Assembly (NCBI GenBank): GCA_029975165.1
Contig: JARKPR010000002.1
Location: 1-64,000 of the forward strand
Reading direction: 5' to 3'
DNA: 64,000 nt
Origin: Selenomonadales bacterium
GTDB lineage: Bacteria; Bacillota; Negativicutes; Sporomusales; UBA7701
Shown piece by piece: positions 24,934 through 34,100 of this stretch. Within the stretch, counting starts at the first letter, position 1, and every line of letters starts with the position of its first letter. Both the position numbers and the translations under genes were made by a program. Below the pieces are notes generated by a model, which saw only the letters and a program-made list of their open reading frames with translations, ran no database searches and had not been told where the DNA came from.

Positions 24934-26868
24934 TTGATCACAATAGCCCTGGCCCAAATGGAGGTAATCCCCGGCCGTCCGGACCTCAACGCCGCCGCCA
25001 TGCTGGCGATGATCGACGAAGCCCGCGGCCGGCAAGCCGACCTGGTCATCTTCCCGGAAATGGCCATTCCCGGCTACCTGCTCGGCGATACCTGGGAACA
25101 GCAGGCTTTCCTCAGAGATTGCGAGGAATACGGCCGCAGCATCGTCGCCGCCTCCCATGGGATCTGCGTAATATTCGGCAACGTCGCCGTCGATTGGGAC
25201 AAGCGGGGCGACGACGGCCGGGTGCGCAAATACAACGCCTGCTTCGTCGCCCAGGACGGCGTCCTCCGCGGCGGCGATAATTTTCCCTACCCCTTCCGCA
25301 TCAAAACCCTCCACCCCAACTACCGCGAATTCGACGACACCCGCCACTTCTTCAGCCTGCGCAAGCTGGCCCCCGAATTCGACCGCCGGACGGAAGACCT
25401 CCTGCAGCCGGTCGCCGTCGCCATCGGCGGCCAAACCGTCAAGCTGGGCTGCATCCTGTGCGAGGACGGCTGGTCCGACGACTACGGGCTCAAACCCGCC
25501 GCCATCCTCCACGCCAACGGCGCCGACCTCATCGTCAACATCTCCAGCTCCCCCTTCACTCTCGGCAAAAACAACAAACGCAACCGCGTCTTCTCCAAGC
25601 AGGCGCTGGAAACAGGTAGACCTTTAATTTATGTAAACAACGTCGGCCTCCAGGACAACGGCAAAACCGTCTACACCTTCGACGGCTTCAGCACCGTCTA
25701 CGACGGCGGCGGCCGGATCATCGCCTACTGCCCGCCGTTCGCCCCCGCCCTCCACGTCATCGGCCTCGACCTCGCCCGGCGGGGCGAAAACCTGCCGCCG
25801 CTCACCGTGCCCGACGACCGGGGAATAGACACCATCTACGAGACGCTCCGCTACGGCATCGCCAAATTCCTCGCCCGGACAGGCATCGAGCGCGTCGTCG
25901 TCGGCATCTCCGGCGGCATCGACTCGGCGCTCGCCGCCGCCCTCTACGCCCGCGTCCTCGGGCCGGACAACGTGCTGCTCGTCAATCTGCCCAGCGTCTA
26001 CAACTCGGCCACCACCAAAGGACTGGCCGAGCAGCTCGCCAAAAACCTCGGCTGCCTGTATGCCGTCGTCCCCATCCAGGAGGCGGTCGACCTCACCGTC
26101 CGCCAGCTCGGCGGCGTCGACATCGTCAGTATGCGCGACGGCAGCCGCACCTGCCTTGCCGTCACCCCCTTCATGGTCGAGAACATCCAGGCCCGCGACC
26201 GCTCGGCCCGCGTCCTCGCCGGTCTCGCCGCGGCCTTTGGCGGCGGCTTCACCTGCAACGCCAACAAAAGCGAGCTCACCGTCGGCTACGCCACCCTCTA
26301 CGGCGACCAGGCCGGCTTCCTCGCCGCCCTGGCCGACCTGTGGAAGCATCAGGTCTACGCTGTCGGCGAATACATCAACACCACCGTCTACGGCCGCGAA
26401 GTCATCCCAACGGCCATCTTCAATATTGTCCCCAGCGCCGAGCTTTCCCCCGAACAGGCCGTCGACGAAGGCAAAGGCGACCCCCTCATCTACCCCTACC
26501 ACGACTACCTCTTCCGGGCCTTCATGGAGTGGTGGAACCGGGCGACCCCCGAAGACATCCTGGCCTGGTATGCCGCCGGCGTGCTGGAGGCAAGGCTCGG
26601 CTGCGCGCCCGGCCTGGTCCCCCGCCTTTTTCCCAACGCGGCCGCCTTCATCGCCGACCTGGAGAAGTGGTGGCGGCTCTACACCGGCATGGCCGTCGCC
26701 AAGCGCATCCAGGCGCCGCCCGTCCTCGCCGTCAGCCGGCGGGTCTACGGCTTCGACCACCGCGAAGCCCAGAACGGCCCCTATTTCACCGCCGCCTACC
26801 AAAAGCTAAAAGCGCGGCTGCTTGAACTGCACTGGCCGCGCCCCGGAGTTCCCCGTCACGGAGGTTAA
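24934..26868 (+). CDS. nadE: NAD+ synthetase, glutamine-hydrolysing
   Basis: 644 aa. The N-terminal nitrilase-like glutaminase (about 1-275) has Glu in IFPEMAIPGY, and Cys in GCILCEDGWSDD; the C-terminal ATP-pyrophosphatase (about 300-640) has GISGGIDSALAAAL. It makes NAD+ from deamido-NAD, ATP and glutamine. The start is probably TTG at 24934 (GAGGTG nine bases upstream); the GTG at 24922 lies inside that Shine-Dalgarno. Five bases before the next gene. Confidence 0.94.
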   Translation: MITIALAQMEVIPGRPDLNAAAMLAMIDEARGRQADLVIFPEMAIPGYLLGDTWEQQAFLRDCEEYGRSIVAASHGICVIFGNVAVDWDKRGDDGRVRKYNACFVAQDGVLRGGDNFPYPFRIKTLHPNYREFDDTRHFFSLRKLAPEFDRRTEDLLQPVAVAIGGQTVKLGCILCEDGWSDDYGLKPAAILHANGADLIVNISSSPFTLGKNNKRNRVFSKQALETGRPLIYVNNVGLQDNGKTVYTFDGFSTVYDGGGRIIAYCPPFAPALHVIGLDLARRGENLPPLTVPDDRGIDTIYETLRYGIAKFLARTGIERVVVGISGGIDSALAAALYARVLGPDNVLLVNLPSVYNSATTKGLAEQLAKNLGCLYAVVPIQEAVDLTVRQLGGVDIVSMRDGSRTCLAVTPFMVENIQARDRSARVLAGLAAAFGGGFTCNANKSELTVGYATLYGDQAGFLAALADLWKHQVYAVGEYINTTVYGREVIPTAIFNIVPSAELSPEQAVDEGKGDPLIYPYHDYLFRAFMEWWNRATPEDILAWYAAGVLEARLGCAPGLVPRLFPNAAAFIADLEKWWRLYTGMAVAKRIQAPPVLAVSRRVYGFDHREAQNGPYFTAAYQKLKARLLELHWPRPGVPRHGG

Positions 26869-26873
26869 TCTCA

Positions 26874-27764
26874 ATGTACTTCGACAATGCCGAGGGCATG
26901 GTCTTCCGCCCTCCTTCCGAAGCCAACAGTCTCATCCTGCGGGTGACGATCGGCTGCTCCCACAACGCCTGCGCCTTCTGCGCCATGTACCGCGGCGTGC
27001 AGTTCCGCGCCCGGCCCCCGGAGGAGGTCGCGGCCCTCATCGCCAAAGCGGCCCGCTACTGGCCGGACGCGCGGCGCATCTTCCTCGCCGACGGCAACGC
27101 CCTCGTCCTCTCCGCCGATCGCCTGCTGGCCATCCTCGCCCAGCTTAAGGCCGCCTTCCCCAAACTCGCCCGCGTCACCTGCTACGGCGGGCCCGCCGAC
27201 ATCCTCCGCAAGACGCCCGCCGAGCTCGCCGCCCTCAGGGCGGCCGGCCTGCAGATCATCTACCTCGGCGTCGAAAGCGGCGACGACGGCGTGCTGGCCG
27301 CCATCGGCAAAGGCGCCACCGCCGCCGAAATGGTAACCGCCGGGCGCCGCGTACTCACCGCCGGCCTCAAGCTGTCGGTCATGGTCATCCTCGGCCTGGG
27401 CGGCGAGGAGCGCAGCCGCGAGCACGCCCTCGGCACCGCGCGCGTCGTCAGCGCCATCAGCCCCACCATGTTCAGCGCCCTCACCCTTATGCTCCACGAA
27501 GGCTCCCCGATGCGGGCGGCGACCGACCGCGGCGAGTTCCGCCCCCTCTCTCCCTATGCCCTCCTTCAGGAACTCAAACTCATGATGGAGCACATCGACG
27601 TCGCCGGCCCCACTATCTTCCGCAGCAATCACGTCTCCAACTTCCTCCCCCTCGCCGGCACCCTCCCCCACGACAAAGCCAAGCTGCTCGCCGACATCGA
27701 CGAAGTAATGGCGGTATTTAAGGATAAGACCGAACCAACGTATAATGACGATGGCCCCTTCTAA
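26874..27764 (+). CDS. Radical SAM protein
   Basis: 296 aa. Cluster motif in IGCSHNACAFCAMYRG: the spacing looks like CX4-5CX2C, as in a family of B12-independent radical SAM proteins close to oxygen-independent coproporphyrinogen oxidase-like enzymes. Other landmarks: FLADGNALVL, YLGVESGDDGVL, MVILGLGGEE. Substrate unknown. Cotranscribed with nadE; a bidirectional terminator follows. Confidence 0.85.
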   Translation: MYFDNAEGMVFRPPSEANSLILRVTIGCSHNACAFCAMYRGVQFRARPPEEVAALIAKAARYWPDARRIFLADGNALVLSADRLLAILAQLKAAFPKLARVTCYGGPADILRKTPAELAALRAAGLQIIYLGVESGDDGVLAAIGKGATAAEMVTAGRRVLTAGLKLSVMVILGLGGEERSREHALGTARVVSAISPTMFSALTLMLHEGSPMRAATDRGEFRPLSPYALLQELKLMMEHIDVAGPTIFRSNHVSNFLPLAGTLPHDKAKLLADIDEVMAVFKDKTEPTYNDDGPF

Positions 27765-27796
27765 AAAAAACCGCACTTTTCAAGTGCGGTTTTCTC
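27764..27796. terminator. Bidirectional terminator
   Basis: AAAACCGCACTT / AAGTGCGGTTTT stem with a 2-4 base loop. The stop codon of the minus-strand membrane protein (27780-27782) lies inside the loop. Confidence 0.9.
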
Positions 27797-28334
27797 CTTC
27801 TTCATCCTCGGTACGGTGCCGGCCCATATCCTCATCCCCGCCGGCGCGCTTCGCCGCGGGACGGGCCAGGATTGACAGCGGCCCGCGCTGCTTTATTACC
27901 GCCTGGTCCAGAACCTTCAGGCTGTATCCCATGACGATGCCGAATACCGTTGCCGTAACGTAATTCGAAAGCGCCGTGGCAAGGGGCGTCGGCACCGTTC
28001 CCGGCGTTTGAAACAATGAGGTCAGCAAATAGATTAGGAAATAAGGCGTCGTGCCAATCATCCAGCCCTTGAAAATAATTTTCCGGCTCGTGACCCGCAG
28101 AAGGAAATACGCGAACACGGAGCCTACAGCGCCGCACCAGGCAACGTGAATGAAGACGGAAAACATTTGTTCTCCCATGCTGAACGGCGGCGTGTGGGCG
28201 AAGATGAGAAGGGCGGCCCAATCCATCAACCGCAGCGTAGTCAATCCCCAAAAGTATGCCAGCTGGCTCAAAGTGGTCGCCGCGATGCCGCCGACTACCC
28301 CGGCCACGAAGCCTCGGTACAGCCGGTCTTCCAT
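27780..28334 (-). CDS. Integral membrane protein of unknown function
   Basis: 184 aa with four predicted membrane segments: about 8-30, 55-82 (IHVAWCGAVGSVFAYFLL), 92-110 (WMIGTTPYFLIYLLTSLF) and 122-142 (YVTATVFGIVMGYSLKVL). The tail of 40 residues is charged (ILARPAAKRAGGDEDMGRH). Resembles the YqhR/DUF6789 kind of small membrane proteins of Firmicutes, but this is weak. The start is ATG behind GGGGGCGGA. Confidence 0.75.
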   Translation of the reverse strand: MEDRLYRGFVAGVVGGIAATTLSQLAYFWGLTTLRLMDWAALLIFAHTPPFSMGEQMFSVFIHVAWCGAVGSVFAYFLLRVTSRKIIFKGWMIGTTPYFLIYLLTSLFQTPGTVPTPLATALSNYVTATVFGIVMGYSLKVLDQAVIKQRGPLSILARPAAKRAGGDEDMGRHRTEDEEGENRT

Positions 28335-28419
28335 TTATCCGCCCCCCGCAATCGTAGTAGTATTAGTTTGGCCGGGGAATGGCAACGTGATGCGGCAGAC
28401 AATGCTTCGGACAAAGCCG

Positions 28420-28450
28420 GCAAAAAGCCGCCTCATCAGGGGCGGCTTTC
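28420..28450 (-). terminator. Terminator of the minus-strand unit ending at 28475
   Basis: Read on the minus strand, AAAGCCGCC / GGCGGCTTT stem, loop CCTGATGA, then TTTTT. Confidence 0.82.
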
Positions 28451-28474
28451 CTTTCCTATACTGTACTTTTCCCC

Positions 28475-28837
28475 TTACCGCCGCAGCAGGCTGAAGATGA
28501 ACCACACCACCCCGGCGGCGGCGAAAACCAGGAAGAACATCGGCAGGATAACGAACAGGACCACGCCGATGATCGCCAGGATTACGAGCTTGGTCAAAAA
28601 CGACGTCTTGCCGCCGAAGTTCACCTGGCGGACGTACACGCGGTGGCGCGGGCCGCGGCTCTCGTACTCGTACCGGCCTTCGCGGTCCTCGCCGGGCTCC
28701 GGGCCGCCGTCGAGGGTCACGCCCTGGAAGCTCTCGCGCTCGGCCGGCGTCAGCACCTTCACCTCGCCGCCGCTATCCCGGCAGTACGGGCAGCAGGCAG
28801 CGTTCTCAAACTCGCGGCCGCAGGTCGGACACTTCAT
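28475..28837 (-). CDS. Zinc-ribbon membrane protein
   Basis: 120 aa. N-terminal zinc ribbon CPTCGREFENAACCPYCRD, an acidic/charged linker, and two C-terminal membrane segments (LTKLVILAIIGVVLFVILPM, FFLVFAAAGVVWFIFSLL). Topology suggests a cytoplasmic ribbon tethered to the membrane. 15 bases downstream of the TFIIB-like protein gene in the same direction, with a good RBS (GGGAGGGAAG). No known function. Confidence 0.8.
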   Translation of the reverse strand: MKCPTCGREFENAACCPYCRDSGGEVKVLTPAERESFQGVTLDGGPEPGEDREGRYEYESRGPRHRVYVRQVNFGGKTSFLTKLVILAIIGVVLFVILPMFFLVFAAAGVVWFIFSLLRR

Positions 28838-28852
28838 CGTACTTCCCTCCCG

Positions 28853-30358
28853 TCAGGACATGAATAGCGAATACACAAATCCTTCTTCGTTGAGGTACCG
28901 CGGGTCGAACTTCGTCAGCTCCAGGGCCTTGAAGATCTTGTCGCGGTTGGCGTAGATGCTCGACGTCGAGACGCCGAAATCGACGGCCAGCTGCTCGGCG
29001 GAAATGCCCTGCGGCGAGTTGACCTGGGCGTACACGTACACCACGGCCGCCGCCCAGGCGCCGCTTTTGCGGATGGCGCTCACGGCCACCTGGCTGTAAT
29101 CGCGCCACAGGCGCTGGGCCAGGCGCAGATCGTGGCGGGAAAAGCCGTATTCCGGCATGAGCTTGGTGAACATCCTGCTCACCAGCGCGTCAGGAATCCG
29201 GCCGGTGCCGATAAGGGGGAAGGCGCGCTCCAGCTGGCCGAACGGCGTGACGTTAACCTTGGCCAGCGTGATCAGGGCGTCGACCGTATGGCGGAAAGCC
29301 AGGGCGTGGCGGGCGAAGAAATCCTCCCACGTCGCCCCCGGCTGCTGGATGTCGAAGATGGCCTTCTGGCGCAGCGCCTCCTCCTTGATGCGGCGGCGGA
29401 GGTTGGGGCTGAGGTCGACGCTGGTGATATAATTCACCATCACCGTGTCGCGGGCGAAAACATGCCCGAAGAACAGCAGCCGCTTCATGGTCTTGTAGTC
29501 GAACTCCGGATGGGGCAGGCGGAACTTCTCGTCGGTGAACATGTTGACGCACTCCACCCATTCCGGCGACAGCACGCGCTGCACGGTGAACACGGTGAAG
29601 CGGGCGTTCAGAAGCTCCTCCATTATCTGGCGCTCCTCGGCGCTGAACACATCGCGGTGGGCGGCGGCAAAATGGCCGAGCGGCGTATCGTCGCTCGCCA
29701 GCAGGCGGTAATCGAACAGGAAATAATCCCAGAACTCCTGCCAGAAAAGGCTGAACTCCCCCGGCTCGGCGTCCGGGAGGGTGTTGAGCGGGCCGGCGAA
29801 CAGGAAGAGCGCCCGCTGGAAATCGTCGTTGAACTCCTTGCGCTGGAAAAAGACGCCCAGCTTGAGCATCAGTCCCTCGACGATGTCGCTCACCACCTGG
29901 TCGTAGTCCTCGTCCGACGCGGCGGCGGTTTTATGCATCACCGCGCTGTCGAGCTTGACCTTCCGGCCGCCGGCGATCTCCTCGGCCGCCTGTTCCAGCC
30001 CTCTGGTGTCGGTCACCAGCTTTTTCATGGCCAGGTAGCGGTAGAAATCGATCAGGACGTTGAAAAACCGCCGCACCGGCTTGAGCGTCGCCTTGAACCC
30101 CTTGACATGCGCGGCCAGCCAATGGATGACCCGGCTGTACTCGCGGTGGGGTATCTCTTCGAGATAGGCGGCACCGCTGTGGTTCAGGTAAAGGAGGAAC
30201 ATGCGCAGGTTTGTCCAAACCTCGCGGAGGCCCTCGTCGTCCGTCCCGCCCCACGCCTTCTGGCGCAGGAAGCCCTCCACCCAGTCCCGCCGTACTGCCG
30301 GGCTGCCGGCCGCCTCATCCTCGAAAAAGTATTTTACCTCGTCATAGACGTTTTTCAT
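28853..30358 (-). CDS. Large protein with TFIIB-like helical/HTH C-terminus
   Basis: 501 aa, not a recognised full-length family. The middle (about 160-330) contains FWQEFWDYFLFDYRLLASDDTPLG, EERQIMEELLNARFTVFTVQRV and MFTDEKF, a pattern also seen in SEC-C-associated proteins. The end (RKSGAWAAAVVYVYAQVN, SAEQLAVDFGVSTSSIYANRDKIFKAL) matches a cyclin-fold/TFIIB-like helix pair followed by an HTH. ATG 30358 or TTG 30361 with AAGAGGAG upstream; the frame extends to 30385. Possibly a DNA-binding regulator. Cotranscribed with a zinc-ribbon membrane protein. Confidence 0.75.
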   Translation of the reverse strand: MKNVYDEVKYFFEDEAAGSPAVRRDWVEGFLRQKAWGGTDDEGLREVWTNLRMFLLYLNHSGAAYLEEIPHREYSRVIHWLAAHVKGFKATLKPVRRFFNVLIDFYRYLAMKKLVTDTRGLEQAAEEIAGGRKVKLDSAVMHKTAAASDEDYDQVVSDIVEGLMLKLGVFFQRKEFNDDFQRALFLFAGPLNTLPDAEPGEFSLFWQEFWDYFLFDYRLLASDDTPLGHFAAAHRDVFSAEERQIMEELLNARFTVFTVQRVLSPEWVECVNMFTDEKFRLPHPEFDYKTMKRLLFFGHVFARDTVMVNYITSVDLSPNLRRRIKEEALRQKAIFDIQQPGATWEDFFARHALAFRHTVDALITLAKVNVTPFGQLERAFPLIGTGRIPDALVSRMFTKLMPEYGFSRHDLRLAQRLWRDYSQVAVSAIRKSGAWAAAVVYVYAQVNSPQGISAEQLAVDFGVSTSSIYANRDKIFKALELTKFDPRYLNEEGFVYSLFMS

Positions 30359-30614
30359 CAACGCAAAGACTCTCCTCTTACGCAAAGGCTAGCATCATTA
30401 TACCACTTCAGCCGGCAACACCGCCAGCGGTTGATATCCTCCCGCCACATCGCGCCGGCAATACTACCGCATAAGACGGTTTTTTTTGCCAAGCGACGAT
30501 GAAATCGGGCTGCCACCCGCTATATTTGCAAAAAACCGGTTTTTCTGCTATATTTATCTTAAAATATTAATTCCTTATTAGTATTAATTTCACAAATATA
30601 AGGAGAGGATACCC

Positions 30615-31037
30615 ATGAAACGGCTATTGGCGTCCGTCGCTGCCCTGGCGATCCTTGTCGCCGCCTTCGCCGCCTTCGGCCCCTTCCGGCAGGAACAGTA
30701 CAAACTCGTTTACCGTGACGGCCCCCGCTCCATGTACCTCGACACGCGGGCACTCCTCGTCCGCGACGATCCGGATACCGGAGTCCGCTACCTCGACGTC
30801 ACCGTTAAGCAGACCTACGAATTCACCGCCGATTACGACCTTACCCGCTATTACATGCTCGCCGGAGCCAGGGAATACCAGCCGATCACCGCCACCGGCT
30901 GCGACAAGGACGGCAGGGTCCTCGAACTTTGAAACCTCCAGGACACGGCCTCGTGGAGGCCGCTGCCCCCCGGCTCCAAGGAGGAAAAGATCTACGACGC
31001 CGCCTTCGAGCAAGCGCGCAGGATGCGCCTGCGCTGA
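30615..31037 (+). pseudogene. Small exported adhesin-E-like protein interrupted by one in-frame TGA
   Basis: The reading frame starts at ATG 30615 (RBS AGGAGAGG) with a signal peptide (KRLLASVAALAILVAAFAAF), runs to a TGA at 30930-30932, and continues in the same frame for 34 further codons to TGA 31035-31037. Both parts read as one protein: YKLVYRDGPRSMYLDTRALL before, and LQDTASWRPLPPGSKEEKIY after. W...PGS..E.iY is the C-terminal signature of surface-adhesin E-like proteins. Nonsense mutation, error or UGA recoding are the options. A GC-rich CCTCCA / TGGAGG hairpin begins three bases after the TGA. Confidence 0.7.
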
Positions 31038-31044
31038 CGGAGCG

Positions 31045-31085
31045 AAAAGTGCCTGCACCCGATGGGAGCAGGCACTTTAGCTTTA
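31045..31085. terminator. Terminator between convergent genes
   Basis: AAAGTGCCTGC / GCAGGCACTTT 11-bp stem, loop ACCCGATGGGA; T-rich on the right flank. Confidence 0.85.
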
Positions 31086-31128
31086 TTTATCTTCGGGCCT
31101 GACCGGCTACGGCCGCAGACGCGGCACG

Positions 31129-34100
31129 TCAGAAAACCATCCTTAAGCCGACGTTCACCATCCACGGCGTCCGGACGTCGCTGCCGGTAGTTTTGCTTAT
31201 CTCCAGGTAGGTGTTCGTCTTGCCGTTGGTGGCGGTCAGCCCCAGGGCGTATTCCAGCCATGTCCCCTTTAGGTTCTGTTCCCTGGTCACCGCCGGCAGC
31301 CCGTTCAGGGACATCGTCACCTCGGACTTAGCGGAGAATTCCCGCGCCACCGATACTTTGGCATAGAAGGTGCTTTTCGCCGTGTTCCTGCCGTAGGCCA
31401 CGCCAAGCCGGCCGACGGTCGTGCCGATGGCGCCGTTGTGCACCGCCGTGCCGTCGCTGGCCGTGTAGTCGGCGCCGCTTATCCGGCCGAAGGTTATTTC
31501 CGCCTGCGGCTCGAGGTACCAGCCGCCGGCCAGTTGCCGGCGGTGGCCGTATTCGGCCGACAGGCTGGTGCCCCAGTTCTTGTAGCTACCGGTCACCTCG
31601 GTGGCGGCGCCGTTGTTCAGGTAGCTGCTGTAGCTGTTCCTCAGCCTGGCCTGCTTGACGATGATGTCGAGGAAATGCCCCTTGTCCCCCAGCCAGCTCC
31701 CGTAGGCGCCCACGCTCAGGCTGCCGTAGTCGCCCCGGCCCCGTTCCGCGGTCAGGTCGCCGCTCAGGTAGCCCAGGGAGAAGCCGGTGTGCCAGGTGCC
31801 TTCTACCGTTTTGCGGGCGGTGTCGTAGCCGCCCTGGAAGGCGGTATACTGCGCCGTCGTCCGGCGGCCGTCCGTGCCGGTGGCCTCCAGGGCGCCGCGG
31901 TAGATCCTGAGCCACTCGCCCGCTTTGCCGCTGTCGTTGCGCAGCTCGCCCATGCGCCGCGTCAGGTCGTTGATCTCGCCGCGCCACAGCATGAGGCTGC
32001 CGGTGCTGAAAGCGGCGGCGGTGTACATCGTCTCGCTCACGCCGCCGTTCGGGACGAGGCGCGTCACCGCCCAGCTCGTCCCGCCCGAGCCTGCCGACAG
32101 CTCCGGCGTGTACTGGTATGGGCCGTATTCGGTCGACAGCGCCCGGAAGGTGGTGCCGCCCGGTACGGTGGCGAACTCCGCCGCCCCGGATACGATGCTA
32201 CCGGTGGCGTAGCCCGGGTCATAGCCCACCCGTACGGTATGCTCCGCCGCCGCCGCGCTGGTGATGGTTATCCTGTCGGCCTGGCCGTTGGCCAGGTCGG
32301 TGTTGATGACAAAGTTAGCCGCCCCGCTCAGTTGGCCGATGGTCAACTGGTTGCCGACGGTCGCGCCGTTGGCTAGTCGCACCGTGCCGCCGCCCGTCAC
32401 GACCATGTCCGCTATGTGGTAAGCGCCTGAAACATCGTTCGCGCTGATCGTCGCCCCGTTCAGTTGCGTAGTCCCCGACAGAGCCGCGCCCGAGTACAGC
32501 GCGATAACCCCGCCGGCGTTGGCCGTGGTGTCGGTCGCGCTGCCGGACAGCGCCAGGATCCCGCCGCTCTGCACGGTCGTGCTTGTTGCCGTGCCGCCGG
32601 AATATACGAGCTGCAAGCCGCTGTCATTGACCGTCGTGTTCGTAGCGCTGCCGCCGCTCAACACATGCTGCTCGCCGCCGCTGTTGACGGTCGTGTTTGT
32701 CGCGCTGTGCCCGGACAGCACGTTGAGCCAGCCTCCGCTGTTCAGCGTCACGCTCATGGCGAGGCCGCCGCTGATGGCGACCGCACCGCCGTTCGCTTCC
32801 AGCGTCGCGCTTGTATCGGCCTGCAGCACGTAGCCGGCCGCCAGCGTCGCCCCGGTCGCGCTGCCGCCCGCTCCCAGGTACAGTATTCCGCCGGAGCTTA
32901 CCGTCGTGCCTGTCGCGCTACCGCCGCTTGACACCTGCTGCAGTCCGCCGTTGTTTACGGTCGTGTTTGTCGCGCTGCCGCCGAGATACACATACTGCCC
33001 GCCGCCGTTGTTGACTACGGTATCTGTCGCGCTGCCGCTCCAAACATGCTGTTCGCCGCCGCTGTTCACGGTGGTATAAATCGCGACGCCATCGCCGACC
33101 ACCTGCTCCAGCCCGCCGCTGCCGACCGTCGTCCCCGTCACACGGCCGTATAGATACTCCCTCCCGCCGCTGTTGACAGTCGTATCCGTGGCGCTGTGAC
33201 CGGACAGCACGTTGAACCAGCTCCCGCTGTTCAGTGTCACGCCCACGGCGTGACCGCCGCTGATCGTGACCGTCCCGCTGTTGGCTTCCAGGGTGGCGCT
33301 GGTGTCGGCCTGCAGCACGTAGCCGGCCGAAAGCATCGCCCCAGTTGCACTGCCGCCTCCCCTCAAGTGGAGTGTACCGCCGCTGTCGACCGTCGTACCT
33401 GTCGCGCTGCCACCGCTGTATACCAGTTGCGCGCCACCGCCGTTGACTATGGTATCTGTCGCGCTGCCGCCCCAAACATGCTGTTCGCCGCCGCTGTTCA
33501 CGATGGTGTCCGTCGCGCTGCCGCCGCCGGCCACGGACTGCCTGCCGCTACTGTTGACGATGGTGCCTGTCGCCCTGCCGCCGTTGGACACAGACTGCCC
33601 GCCGCCGCTGTTGACAGTGGTACCCGTCGCGCTGTGCCCGGACAGCACCTCGAGCAGGCCTCCGCTGTTCAGCGTCACGCTCGTGGCATGACCGCCGCTG
33701 ATGGCAACTGCACCACCGTTCGCTTCCAGCGTCGCGCTGGTGTCGGCCCACAAAATATAGCCGTCCGCCAGCGTCGCCCCGGTCGCACTGCCGCCCGACA
33801 ACACGGTCAGTTTCCCCCCTGAGCCGACCGTCGTGCCCGTCGCGCTGCCGCTCCAAACACGCTGTTCGCCGCCGCTGTTGACGGTCGTGTTTGTCGCGCT
33901 GCCGCCGTGCGACACGAATTGCCCGCCGCCGTTATTGACGATGGTTCCTGTCACGCTGCCGCCGATATAAACATGCTGTGCACCGCCACTGTCGATCGTC
34001 GTGCCCGTCGCGCTGCCGCCAGACACTTTCTGCGTGCCGCCGCTGTTGACGGTGGTGTTCGTGGCGTTCCCGCCGCTGTTAACCTGCTGCTGGCCGCCGT

